Assembly (NCBI GenBank): GCA_963708675.1
Contig: CAVPTO010000003.1
Span: 1,054,001 to 1,118,000 of the forward strand
Source: DATAXP01 sp963708675
Lineage (GTDB): Bacteria; Planctomycetota; Planctomycetia; Pirellulales; PNKZ01
Direction of reading: 5' to 3'
DNA length: 64,000 nucleotides
Within the stretch, counting starts at the first letter, position 1. Every line of letters begins with the position of its first letter. Shown here in pieces: positions 18,992 to 28,534 of the stretch. A program made the translations under genes and the position numbers. Under the pieces are notes generated by a model. That model was not told the origin of the DNA and did no database searches. It saw nothing but the letters and a program-made list of their open reading frames with translations.

Positions 18992-20032
18992 ATGCCACGT
19001 ATGTCATTTGCCATCTCGCGATATTGGATTGCGCTGGCAATGGGTGCGCTTGGAGCCGTCGCATCGTCGACGGCCAGTGCGGAATCCGACGCCGTTGATC
19101 TGTCGATCAGCAACTCCGCCGCGGTGGCTGACTCGCAACAGGTATGGCTATTCAGCACGCGACGCATCGGCGGCAACTGCCCTCGTAGTGGCGTGGTGCC
19201 GACCGTGTGGCAGTACCAATGCGGCGCGGGTTGGATTGCGTCGTCGCAGGATGAGTTTCTTGCCACCGACGATCCGACCACGACGACCGTCGTGTTCGTT
19301 CACGGCAATCGCATCGATACTCAAGAGGCCCGTGAGTTGGGGCTCACCACCTACCGGCGTGTCGCATACTCGGCTTGTGGGCCGAACGTTCGCTTCGTGA
19401 TTTGGTCCTGGCCCAGCGACCCCGTGCATGGCACGTTGGTGCATGATGCCGAAGTCAAAATGGCACGAACAGACGCCGAGGCCTATTACCTGGCCAGCGC
19501 GTTGAACCGGATTCGCGGTGACGTTCCATTGAGCCTGATCGGGTTCAGCTTCGGAGGACGTATTGCCGCCGGCGCGCTCCATTTCTTAGGCGGCGGAACC
19601 GTATCGGGCCGCGGCATCGAACTGTCGTCGGGGCATCCGCTGCAAGAGCGAACGGCTCCGTCACGGGCCATGCTCATCGCCGCCGCGATGGACTGCGATT
19701 GGCTCATGCCGGGACGTCGCTACGGAAACGCCATCGGGCAAGTCGACCGGTTGTACGTGACCTGCAATAGCCAGGACATCGTCCTCAAGCATTACCCGCG
19801 AGTCACGAATCGCCGCGGCGTCGATGCGATTGGCCTGACCGGAGTAGCCGGCACAGCATCTCTCGGCGAAGATCGCGCGAAGATCGACCAGCGCAGCATC
19901 ACGAACATCGTTGGCCACCGTCATGGATGGCCAACGTATCTCGATTCGCCCGGGCTGATGGCCTGGTTGCGACGCGCGCTTTTCGCTCCGTGGCCGACAT
20001 CGGTCGCGACGGTCGAAGAAGAAACTCGCTAG
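18992..20032 (+). CDS. Exported alpha/beta hydrolase (DUF900-like)
   Basis: About 346 residues from ATG 18992 (or 19001), with a signal peptide ending at STASAES; the longer frame from 18851 has no signal at its start. The fold is shown by TTTVVFVHGNRID (oxyanion region), VIWSWPSD and the nucleophile elbow IGFSFGGR with its serine. A GHRHGWPTYLD segment near the end supplies a candidate histidine. It resembles DUF900-type hydrolases, often esterases or lipases. Substrate unknown. Confidence 0.8.
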   Translation: MPRMSFAISRYWIALAMGALGAVASSTASAESDAVDLSISNSAAVADSQQVWLFSTRRIGGNCPRSGVVPTVWQYQCGAGWIASSQDEFLATDDPTTTTVVFVHGNRIDTQEARELGLTTYRRVAYSACGPNVRFVIWSWPSDPVHGTLVHDAEVKMARTDAEAYYLASALNRIRGDVPLSLIGFSFGGRIAAGALHFLGGGTVSGRGIELSSGHPLQERTAPSRAMLIAAAMDCDWLMPGRRYGNAIGQVDRLYVTCNSQDIVLKHYPRVTNRRGVDAIGLTGVAGTASLGEDRAKIDQRSITNIVGHRHGWPTYLDSPGLMAWLRRALFAPWPTSVATVEEETR

Positions 20033-20126
20033 TTCGCGCGCTTTCGCTTGAACGCTTTCGAACGGTCTTTAGAATGGACCATTCACCGATCAAATCTGAT
20101 CGTCCGCACCAGGAGTATTGTCATCT

Positions 20127-20297
20127 ATGTCAGGCCCGATCATTCGTTCAGGCGCTAGCGCTCAGTATTCGGAGAATTGGGGAAGCATCTTCAGCGGCGG
20201 AAGGAAAAAGAAGTCGGCTGCCAAGCCAGCTCCCGCAGCGAAGACCGCACCCAAGAAATCTGCAAAGAAGAAGACCGCCAAGAGCAAGAAGAAGTAA
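20127..20297 (+). CDS. Small lysine-rich protein, candidate PVC signature protein
   Basis: A 56-residue protein from ATG 20127, with AGGAG 11 bases upstream. The N-terminal half reads MSGPIIRSGASAQYSENWGS then IFSGG; the C-terminal half is almost only Lys, Ala, Pro, Thr and Ser (AKKKTAKSKKK at the end). This layout resembles the small, basic, ribosomal-protein-like signature protein reported for the PVC superphylum. I recall the family only in outline, so the assignment is tentative. It is probably nucleic-acid binding. It is too short for most ORF cut-offs. Confidence 0.7.
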   Translation: MSGPIIRSGASAQYSENWGSIFSGGRKKKSAAKPAPAAKTAPKKSAKKKTAKSKKK

Positions 20298-20349
20298 GGC
20301 GTTTATTGATTCTGCCAGAAAACGGCGTGAACCAAGGCATACGCGTCGT

Positions 20350-20411
20350 ATCACCGCTTGTGGTTTCGCGCGTCTCACGGGCGGTATGCGCGAAACCGCA
20401 AGCGGTGATGG
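20350..20411. repeat. Long hairpin made of two inverted copies of the GCGCGAAACC repeat
   Basis: Copy 3 (reverse, 20350-20372, ATCACCGCTTGTGGTTTCGC...) and copy 4 (forward, 20388-20411) face each other. They form a stem of about 22 bp with one T-G wobble and a 16-base loop. It lies between the convergent 56-residue gene and ftsH, so it may serve as a bidirectional terminator. Confidence 0.75.
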
Positions 20412-20468
20412 CACGTGGTAGTGATGTTCAAGCGAATCATCTGACGATCAATAAACATCGTCTTGCAC

Positions 20469-22566
20469 TCAACCGCCTAGGGACGATGGCGGGTCGATCA
20501 CCTCGGGCATGATACCGACCACCGGCGATGGCGAACGTTTCACCTCGCCAGTGCCGGGCACAATCTGCGGGCTAGGCGAATTCTCTTCGACGATCTGCCG
20601 CAACTCGTCGGCGTCGATCACTTCGCGCTCGATGAGCCTTTGCGCTAGGGCTTCGAGTGCCGGACGTCGCGCGGCGAGGATTCGCTGCACGCGATCGAGC
20701 GCCGTATTGACGATCGACGCGATTTCCTGGTCGATCTCACGGGCCGTCTGCTCGCTGTGGCTGCGCTCGCGCGGGGCATCGCTGCCGGCCAAGAACGGGC
20801 TGCGCCCGCTCTCGCGGAAGTTCACGCGTCCCATGCGGCTCATGCCGTAATCCATCACCATGCTGCGAGCGATTTCGCTGGCGCGTTCGAGGTCGTTCTG
20901 CGCGCCGGTCGACACATCGTCGAACGTCATCTCTTCAGCCATCGTGCCGGCCAGCAGCACTTGAATGCGACTCTCCAACTCGCCTTGGGTCATCAAGTAC
21001 CGATCCCCCTCAGGGCGCTGCATCATGTAACCCAGCGCGCCCATGCCACGCGGAATAATCGATATCTTGTGCACGGGGTCGGTGTTAGGGAGGCTGTAGG
21101 CAACGAGTGCATGACCGCTTTCGTGATAGGCGACGCGTTGCTTCTCGTCTTGATGAATGATGCGGGTTTTCTTCTCAAGACCTGCTGTAACTCGCTCGAC
21201 GCCGTCGTTGAACTCTTCCATGCCGACGGCAGTCTTCCCCTTGCGCAGCCAACAGTGCCGCCTCGTTCACCAGGTTGCCGAGATCGGCGCCGACGAAGCC
21301 CGACGTGATGCGTGCCACCTCTTTCAAACTGACCGAGGTATCGAGCTTCACGTTTTGCACATGAACCTCGAGGATTTTCTCTCGTCCTCGGACGTCGGGA
21401 CGATCGACAAGCACGTGACGATCGAAACGACCGGGTCGCAGCAAGGCGGGATCGAGCGTTTCAGGGCGGTTCGTGGCGGCAAGAACGATCACGCCGTTGT
21501 TGCTCGCGAAACCGTCCATCTCGACGAGTAGCGCATTAAGCGTCTGCTCGCGCTCATCGTGACCACCGACGACGCTCGAGCCGCGCGTTTTGCCTAACGC
21601 GTCGAGTTCGTCGATGAAAATGATGCACGGCGACTTCGCCTCGGCCTGTTGGAACATATCGCGAACGCGGGCGGCGCCGACGCCCACGAACATCTCCACA
21701 AAATCGGAACCCGAAAGGCTAAAGAACGGCACGCTCGCTTCGCCGGCAATCGCTTTGGCCAGCAATGTCTTTCCAGTGCCTGGAGGCCCGACGAGCAGCA
21801 CTCCCTTGGGAATCCGACCGCCAAGCGTCTGGAACTTCTCAGGACTTCTCAGAAACTCGACAACCTCACGTAGCTCGTCAACCGCCTCGTCGATGCCGGC
21901 CACGTCCTCGAATGTCACGCCGATATCTTCCTGGGCGTACATCTTCGCGCGGCTGCGGCCGAACGCCATCGGCGAACCCGCGCCCCCCATGCGTCGCAGA
22001 AACATCCACAGCATGAGGACCATGAAGCCGGTGAAGATCAACATCGGCGCGTAAGTCGACAGAGTGCTCGGCTTCTCTTCGCCGCGGAAGTCGCTGAATC
22101 CGTTCTTTCGAAGCAGCGATTCGAGCGAACCGCTGTCGAACTCGAACCCGCGACGACCGGTGCGGAACGTCACCTGAGCTTTCGGCTCGAGAGGTCCGGC
22201 AACGGTCTCCTGAGCCGAGTCAGAAGTCGACCGGCTCACGACCTCGCGATCAACTTTGCCCAGGATTTCCTCGGGGCCGATCTTGAGGTCTGACAGATGG
22301 CTGTAGGTGTAGGTTGCGGGAAGCCCGTCGTGCAGCCCGTCGACGCGTATCGAAGCGTCGGGATGGGTCGATGGAGCGCCCTGCTCGATGAGTTCGATCA
22401 GTTTGCCGTAGGGAAGGTCGAGCTCCTGCCTGAGGGGCACAGCGAACACGACCAGCAACACCACGGCCGCAACCGCCGTCAGTAGCCAAACAAGGTTGTT
22501 CCCCAGCGGCTGCCGCTTATCGCGACCCTTGCGAGGCGTCGCTTCTTTATCGCTGTTCGGATCCAT
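20469..22566 (-). CDS. ftsH: ATP-dependent zinc metalloprotease FtsH, frame broken at 21243-21246
   Basis: The N-terminal frame has two membrane helices (about 24-43 and 174-191), Walker A GPPGTGKT near 260, Walker B CIIFIDELDA and the second region of homology TNRPETLDPALLRPGRFDRH. It breaks after NEAALLAA. The peptidase half continues in another frame as KGKTAVGMEEFNDGVERV, with zinc site HESGH, down to 20469. Adding one GC to TGCGCAAG gives AARKGK and a 699-residue protein of normal length. FtsH degrades membrane and short-lived cytosolic proteins. As an essential-type gene it is unlikely to be truly broken. It diverges from dxr. Confidence 0.92.
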
Positions 22567-22848
22567 GGGTCACTCCGGGTGCTCGTCGGCCGCTCGATCG
22601 AGCGGTCATTCCATCGTAGAACGCGGCCTCCATTGGTTCAATCAAGCTCACGGATGGCCGTCCGTGGGTTTAACCCCCGCAAAGCCAAGCCCGAAGTCTC
22701 GCAGCGTACCGCAGTTGTGGATTCGAGGGGCTTCGCACTAGAATGACGTCGCCGACACCGAAAGTCGCAGTCAGCCCAAGGGTTAGCTGCTTCGAGCGGT
22801 ACTTCTACCGAACTTCGAATCACTTCTCGCATCGAATCGCACCCGCCG

Positions 22849-24012
22849 ATGACCCAGCGCGCAACGAACGTGGCGGTGCTGGGCTCGACAGGGAGCATCG
22901 GTTGCAACGCGCTGGAAGTCATCGCCTCGGCCGGGTCGCGGCTTCGGGCGACGGGATTAGCGGCGTGTACTAGCACCCAGCTATTGGCCGATCAGGCTCG
23001 GACGGCGCGACCGGACTGGATTGTGGTCGCCGACGCCGCTGCCGCCGCGGAGCAGGACTGGTCGGAACTTCCCCCAAGTGTCGAGCGGCTCACCGGCGGC
23101 GAAGCCTTGGAACGCGCCGTCCAACGCGCGGATGTCGACGTCGTGCTCTCGGCGATCGTCGGCAGCGCTGGCCTACGCAGCACCTGGGCGGCAGTCGAAG
23201 CCGGTAAGACCGTAGCGCTGGCGAACAAGGAGACGCTCGTCGTCGCCGGCGGGTTGGTCAGCGAACTCGCCGCGCGTCGCGGGGCGAAGATCCTGCCCGT
23301 CGACAGCGAGCACAGTGCCATCTTCCAGGCGATGCAGGCCGGCCGTCGCGAAGAGGTTCGCCGCATCATCCTGACGGCCAGTGGCGGACCGTTCCGCACG
23401 TACTCGGCCGATCGACTCGAACAGGTCACCGTCGACGAGGCGCTCGCACATCCTAACTGGCGTATGGGCCGGAAGATCACGATCGACTCGGCCACGATGA
23501 TGAACAAGGCGCTCGAGATCATCGAAGCCCGATGGTTGTTCGGCCTCGAAGTCGACCAGATCAGCGTCGTCGTTCATCCGCAGTCGGTCGTGCATTCGAT
23601 GGTCGAGTTCGTCGACGGCTCGGTGATCGCGCAGCTTAGCCCCCCCGACATGAAGCTGCCGATTCAGTACGCCTTGACCTATCCAGACCGCGTGCCAGGC
23701 GTGGCCGCGAAGATGGATTGGACGCAAATGCAGCGGCTCGATTTCGAGCCCCCCGACCTGAATCGCTTCCCTGCCCTGCAGCTTGGGCTGGACGCCGCCC
23801 GCGCAGGCGGTACAGCCGGCGCCGTCCTCAATGCGGCAAACGAGGCCGCGGTGGCCGGCTTCTTGTCCGGCGAGCTACGATTCACAGACATCGTTCCGAC
23901 TTGTCGGAACATTTTGGAACAGCATCACTTCGAGCCCGCTCCGACGTTGGACCGGCTCATCGCACTCGATCGTTGGGCCCGCCAGGAGGTTGAGCGTTGG
24001 GTATGCACTTGA
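22849..24012 (+). CDS. dxr: 1-deoxy-D-xylulose 5-phosphate reductoisomerase
   Basis: 387 residues, full length for the family. NADPH-binding GSTGSIGCNALEVI is at the start. ANKETLVVAG, PVDSEHSAIFQ, the SGGPFR loop and MGRKITIDSATMMNKALEII are all present, with acidic metal ligands in VDSEHS and EIIEA. The enzyme makes 2-C-methylerythritol 4-phosphate, the committed step of isoprenoid synthesis by the MEP route. The 3' end overlaps the rseP start by 10 bases. The dxr-rseP order is common in bacteria, where isoprenoid and envelope genes cluster. Confidence 0.95.
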   Translation: MTQRATNVAVLGSTGSIGCNALEVIASAGSRLRATGLAACTSTQLLADQARTARPDWIVVADAAAAAEQDWSELPPSVERLTGGEALERAVQRADVDVVLSAIVGSAGLRSTWAAVEAGKTVALANKETLVVAGGLVSELAARRGAKILPVDSEHSAIFQAMQAGRREEVRRIILTASGGPFRTYSADRLEQVTVDEALAHPNWRMGRKITIDSATMMNKALEIIEARWLFGLEVDQISVVVHPQSVVHSMVEFVDGSVIAQLSPPDMKLPIQYALTYPDRVPGVAAKMDWTQMQRLDFEPPDLNRFPALQLGLDAARAGGTAGAVLNAANEAAVAGFLSGELRFTDIVPTCRNILEQHHFEPAPTLDRLIALDRWARQEVERWVCT

Positions 24013-26090
24013 TTGCAGCATCGTGGCTCGAATGGCTTTCGCAGCCCGCCAACTGGTTGGTCATCGCCGAAGTGGCGGCCGGTCTCGGCTTCGTCATCTT
24101 CGTCCACGAACTCGGACACTTCCTCGTCGCCAAAGCGTGCGGCGTGAAGTGCGAGAAGTTCTATCTCGGCTTCGACATCTACGGCATCAAGCTGTTGAAG
24201 TTCCAAGCCGGCGAAACGGAATACGGCATCGGCATCCTGCCACTCGGCGGCTACGTGAAGATGCTGGGCCAAGACGATAACCCCTCGGCGCAGATGCGCG
24301 AGAATGAACGTTCGCGAGCCGGCGGGCAAGCCGAACATCACGCGCTGCCGCACGGCGACCTTCCGGCCGAGCCAACGCTCGAAGCACCGATCGAACACGA
24401 CCCGCGCAGCTACCTGGCCAAGAGCGTGCCGCAACGCATGGCGATCATTTCGGCCGGCGTCATTATGAACGTGATCTTCGCGTTCCTGATGGCGATCGTT
24501 GCTTACAACATCGGCGTGAAGGAAGTCCCGTGCGTCGTTGGCAGCACCGTCCCCGGCGGAGCCGCGTGGTGCGCGGGCTTGCGAACCGGCGACGAGATCA
24601 TCCAACTCGGCGACGTGAAGCACCCGACGTTCAACGACCTGCGACAAGACGTCCCGGTCAGCAACTTGGAAAAGGGGATCAAGGTTCTCGTCAAGCGACC
24701 CGGCGTTGCCGAGCCGATCGCCAAGACGCTGTTCCCGAGCAGCGAGTTGGGCGTTCCGATGATCGGCCTGTCGTCGGCCTCGGACTTGACGCTCATCTCG
24801 TCGAAGCCGGTGCGGAAGTATTCGGCCGCCTCGCAAGCCGAACCGCCGTTGGATGGCAGCGACCACATCGTCGCCGTCGACGGCCAGCCGATTTCGGAGA
24901 GCTACGAGCTGTACCGCCCGATGATCGCCAAGGCCGGCGAGCCGCTGAAATTGACGGTGGAACGCGGCGGCGAAGGTGAAGAGAAACCCAAGGCCGCCGA
25001 GAAGCAACGCGTCGATGTCACCATCCCGCCGAGCCCGATGAAGACGCTCGGCATGGTGATGAAGATCGGCCCGATCACCGGCATTCAAGCGGATAGCCCC
25101 GCCTCGGAAGCCGGCCTGACACTCGGCGATGAGCTGCTCGCCATCGACGGCCAACCCGTCGGCGATCCGATCGCCCTGCCCCACGAAGTTCACAAGCAGA
25201 TGGGCAAGAAGGTTCAACTCACGGTTGCCCGCGACGAACAAGGCAAGCGCACCGAGAAAAAGATCGACGTCACGTTCCGCAACGTCGATTGGTACGAACG
25301 ACCGATTGGTCCCGGCCAACCGATCTCGATTCCCGAGTTGGGCATCGCCTACACGGTGCTCAACGAGGTGGTCGATGTCGTCGCCGGCGGTCCTGCGGCA
25401 AAACAAGGAATTCGCAAAGGCGACCGCATCCTTTCGGCGCTGATGTTGCCGACCGAGGAAGAGAAGAAGCTCGGCGAGACCGCGGACCCGATCAGCTTCG
25501 AGAAGCGTCCGAACTGGGTTGTCTTCGCCTCGGAGGTGCTGCAAATCGCGCCGGGCACGGTGCGACTCGAGGTCCAATCCGGTGACGAGAAGCGTCCCGT
25601 CGATTTGCAACCCGTCGACGCTGTCGGCCTGTTCGACATCGAACGCGGCTTGAACCTCGAGCCGAAAGAGTTCATCTTTCACGCCAGTAGCATGGGCGAG
25701 GCGGTTCGCCTCGGCGGACGCAAGACGGTCGGCTCGCTGATGCTGGTGTATCGCTTTCTGCAAAAGCTCGGTGGTCAGATCCCTGTGACCGCCGTCGGTG
25801 GCCCTGTCGCGATTGCTGGCGAGGCGGCACGACAAGCGAAAGAAGGACTCGGCACGTTCCTGTTGTTCCTGACGATGCTCAGTGCGAATCTCGCCGTGAT
25901 TAACTTCCTGCCGATCCCCGTGCTCGATGGCGGCCACATGGTGTTCCTCGCCATTGAGGGCATCCGCCGCAAGCCGGTCAGCGAACGCATCGTTCTGGCG
26001 TTCCATTACGCGGGCTTCCTATTCCTGGTTAGTTTGATGCTCTTCGTCCTCGGGCTCGACCTGGGACTGATTTCGCGGTTCGCCCAATGA
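24003..26090 (+). CDS. rseP: Site-2 intramembrane zinc protease RseP, enlarged
   Basis: 695 residues from ATG 24003 (TTG 23997 is also in frame). The zinc motif HELGH is at residues 35-39 in the first membrane helix, and the third ligand lies in IPVLDGGHM near residue 640. Between them are at least two PDZ domains (VPGGAAWCAGLRTGDEIIQL and ADSPASEAGLTLGDELLAID) and a third candidate (VAGGPAAKQGIRKGDRILSA), making the protein about 250 residues longer than E. coli RseP. It should cleave anti-sigma factors or signal-peptide remnants in the membrane. It overlaps dxr upstream and the HAD gene downstream (ATGATG), indicating coupled translation. Confidence 0.93.
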   Translation: MHLIAASWLEWLSQPANWLVIAEVAAGLGFVIFVHELGHFLVAKACGVKCEKFYLGFDIYGIKLLKFQAGETEYGIGILPLGGYVKMLGQDDNPSAQMRENERSRAGGQAEHHALPHGDLPAEPTLEAPIEHDPRSYLAKSVPQRMAIISAGVIMNVIFAFLMAIVAYNIGVKEVPCVVGSTVPGGAAWCAGLRTGDEIIQLGDVKHPTFNDLRQDVPVSNLEKGIKVLVKRPGVAEPIAKTLFPSSELGVPMIGLSSASDLTLISSKPVRKYSAASQAEPPLDGSDHIVAVDGQPISESYELYRPMIAKAGEPLKLTVERGGEGEEKPKAAEKQRVDVTIPPSPMKTLGMVMKIGPITGIQADSPASEAGLTLGDELLAIDGQPVGDPIALPHEVHKQMGKKVQLTVARDEQGKRTEKKIDVTFRNVDWYERPIGPGQPISIPELGIAYTVLNEVVDVVAGGPAAKQGIRKGDRILSALMLPTEEEKKLGETADPISFEKRPNWVVFASEVLQIAPGTVRLEVQSGDEKRPVDLQPVDAVGLFDIERGLNLEPKEFIFHASSMGEAVRLGGRKTVGSLMLVYRFLQKLGGQIPVTAVGGPVAIAGEAARQAKEGLGTFLLFLTMLSANLAVINFLPIPVLDGGHMVFLAIEGIRRKPVSERIVLAFHYAGFLFLVSLMLFVLGLDLGLISRFAQ

Positions 26091-26824
26091 TGGCAACACT
26101 AGCGAAAAAGACCGCAGCGCATCACCCGCGACTCGACAAGTCGATCAAGGCGGTGATGTTCGACGCCGTCGGCACGCTGATGGTGCCCGAGCCGTCGGTG
26201 GCGCGCGCCTACTTCGAGGCCGGCAAACAATTCGGATCGCAACTCGACGAAGCCACGCTCGCCGCCCGCTTCCGCACGGCCATGGCTCTCGAAGACCGCA
26301 AGGATGGCGAGCGATTCGGGGGCCGCACCGACCAATGTCGCGAGTACGGCCGGTGGGTGCGCATTGTCGACCGTGTGTTCGACGATGTGAGTGAAACTGA
26401 AGAACTCTTCGCCGTGCTGTGGGACCACTTCGCGTCGGCAGCGAACTGGCGGCTTCGTCCCGACGTTGCCGCATTATGGACCGCGCTTCGCAAGCGAAAA
26501 CTGATCGTGGGTGTCGCGTCGAACTTCGACGACCGTCTGGTCGCAATCTGCTCGCATCTCGCGCCCCTCGACAAAGAGACGCATATTTTCGCTTCGTCGC
26601 AGCTCGGATGGCGAAAGCCGGCGGTCGGATTTTTCCGCGAAATTGAAAGTCGCTTGGGTCTCGCCCCCGAACAACTGCTGCTCGTCGGCGACGACATGCT
26701 TCACGACTACACCGCCGCCCGTGAGGCCGGCTGGCACGCGATGTTGCTCGATCCGCAAGGCGAATGTGCCGGCGTGCCGCACCTCCGTGCGTTGAGCGAG
26801 CTGACGACTATAATAGAGGCATGA
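26087..26824 (+). CDS. HAD-superfamily hydrolase, haloacid-dehalogenase-like
   Basis: 245 residues. Motif I is MFDAVGTLM with the nucleophile D26. The usual second Asp of phosphatases is replaced by Val, as in haloacid dehalogenase and HDHD3-like members. Motif II is VGVASNFDDR, motif III has the lysine in GWRKPAVGFF, and motif IV is LLVGDDMLHDYTAAREAGW. Substrate unknown; a small-molecule phosphatase or dehalogenase is possible. It overlaps rseP by 4 bases and nadA by 4 bases (ATGA), so it is translationally coupled to both. Confidence 0.87.
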   Translation: MMATLAKKTAAHHPRLDKSIKAVMFDAVGTLMVPEPSVARAYFEAGKQFGSQLDEATLAARFRTAMALEDRKDGERFGGRTDQCREYGRWVRIVDRVFDDVSETEELFAVLWDHFASAANWRLRPDVAALWTALRKRKLIVGVASNFDDRLVAICSHLAPLDKETHIFASSQLGWRKPAVGFFREIESRLGLAPEQLLLVGDDMLHDYTAAREAGWHAMLLDPQGECAGVPHLRALSELTTIIEA

Positions 26825-27965
26825 CCACTCTCACCGCGTCGGCCAGCACTCCGTCGCTGCCGCTGGCTCCGTACAAGTCGCTCGACAACGTCTCGCTTCG
26901 CGACCGCATCCAGGCCGTCCGCGACTCGATGGGCAAACGGCTGCTCATCCTCGGCCATCACTATCAGCAAGACGAAGTCATCGAGCTGTCCGACCTTCGT
27001 GGCGACAGCTACCAGCTCAGCCAAATGGCGGCCGCGAGCACCGACTGTCGCGCCATCGCCTTCTGCGGCGTGCACTTCATGGCCGAGACCGCCGACATCT
27101 TGGCGAACCGGCCCGAGCGGGTCGCGTCCCGCCACGGTGAGCGCGTGACGGTGGTGCTTCCCGACATGGCGGCGGGCTGCTCGATGGCCGACATGGCGAT
27201 GATCGACCAGGTCGAGAATTGCTGGGACGAGCTCGGCGAAGTGATCGACACGTCCGACGTCACGCCGGTCACGTACATCAACTCGGCCGCAAGCCTCAAG
27301 GCATTCTGCGGCAAGAACGGCGGCATCGTCTGCACGTCGAGCAACGCGGCCGCAGTGTTGAAGTGGGCGTTCGAGCGTCGCAAGCGAGTACTGTTCTTCC
27401 CCGATCAGCACCTCGGCCGCAACACGGCACTGGCGATGGGCATTCCGATCGAGCAGATGCCGGTATGGAACCCGCATGCGGAAGAACTGGGGGAAGCACA
27501 CTCGATCAACTCAAGAATAGTCGCGTGCTGCTGTGGCAAGGCCACTGCAGCGTCCATGCAATGTTCCGTCCTGAACACGTCGATCAGTTCCGTGCGAAGC
27601 ATCCCGGCATCAAGGTGCTCGTGCATCCTGAATGCCCGCGCGAAGTCGTCGAGAAAGCCGACGTTTACGGCTCGACGGGTAAGATCATTCGCGAAGTCGA
27701 ACAAGCTCCCGCCGGCACGCAGTGGGCGATCGGCACTGAACTACACCTCGTGAATCGTCTCAAGCACGAACATCCCGAGCAGCAGATTCACTTCCTCTCG
27801 CCGATCGTTTGCATGTGCGCGACGATGTATCGCATCGACCTGTCGCACCTGTGCTGGAGTCTCGAGAACCTCGCCGCCGGCACTCCCGTGAACATCATCC
27901 GCGTCGACGACGAAACCTCCCGCTGGGCGTTGACGGCGCTGGAGCGCATGCTCCAGGTGAAATAG
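26821..27965 (+). CDS. nadA: Quinolinate synthase NadA, frame broken at 27489-27493
   Basis: The first frame contains LLILGHHYQQDEVIELSD, FCGVHFMAETADIL and DMAAGCSMADM. It then breaks after NPHAEELG. The second frame carries LDQLKNSRVLLWQGHCSVH, VLVHPECP and GSTGKII and ends at 27965. One missing G in the run at 27489-27493 (five Gs, six expected) joins them into a 381-residue protein. Conserved cysteines in FCGVH, HPEC and the C-terminal VCMCATM region fit the 4Fe-4S ligands. The enzyme condenses iminoaspartate with DHAP to quinolinate for NAD. No nadB or nadC is nearby. Confidence 0.92.
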
Positions 27966-27968
27966 CTC

Positions 27969-28006
27969 CTTCTCCCTTCGGGAGAAGCTGGTCCGCGCAT
28001 GCGGAC
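27969..28006 (+). terminator. Twin hairpins after nadA
   Basis: CTTCTCCC-TTC-GGGAGAAG (27969-27987) and GTCCGC-GCAT-GCGGAC (27991-28006) follow the nadA stop within four bases; GGATGAGGG comes next. There is no T-run. The sequence belongs to the CTCCCTTCGGGAG-type repeat related to the one near 61431. Confidence 0.45.
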
Positions 28007-28534
28007 CGGATGAGGGCGCGTCGAAGCGTCATGTGCCTCGATTCCATCACCCCGCCCGCCCTGTTTGATTGCCCGTCTGGCGAGGGGCAGGTAGCATACG
28101 GCTGTTGGAAATCTAACAGTTGGCTCTCATCGTTGGCTGGGAGATATCCCGATGCTGCGAAACGCGCGCGGAGGTTTGTCGTACTGGTTGCGAGGCGCGC
28201 TCTATGGTGCGTTCATTCGTCGTGCTTCAGGCCGGAGCGCTCATCAAGGAATTCCAGCGGCCACCTCTGTTCAGGTGGAAAACCGGCGATGAGACCGTCG
28301 CTCATCGGCGAAGAGTGGCTCTCTATGTAGTACCCGTGGCCTGCGTGGCCAGGCTGTGTGTAGCGGAGCATTTCTGGACCGCGAATCGCCGAGTCGATGA
28401 AGCGTGACACGTGCCTGTCTTTCGCAGCGGAAGCGGAAACGGGAAAGGCGGCATGATTCGTTTCGCGACATACACAAATTCAACAACGGTTCCTGCCGCC
28501 TTTCCCTCCCCCACCTTTTCCGCCCCTCGTTCGC
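28007..28534. other. 530-base gap with no supported gene
   Basis: Short frames exist on both strands (for example 28120-28407 plus, 28213-28410 minus), but none has a recognisable domain, signal peptide or ribosome binding site. Base composition is less GC-rich than the neighbouring genes. It may hold a decayed gene or the promoter of the glycosyltransferase gene. Confidence 0.45.

Noticed and set aside
23925..26006. 693-codon minus-strand frame opposite rseP
   Set aside because: Mirror of a real gene with strong family motifs; no recognisable domain on the minus strand.
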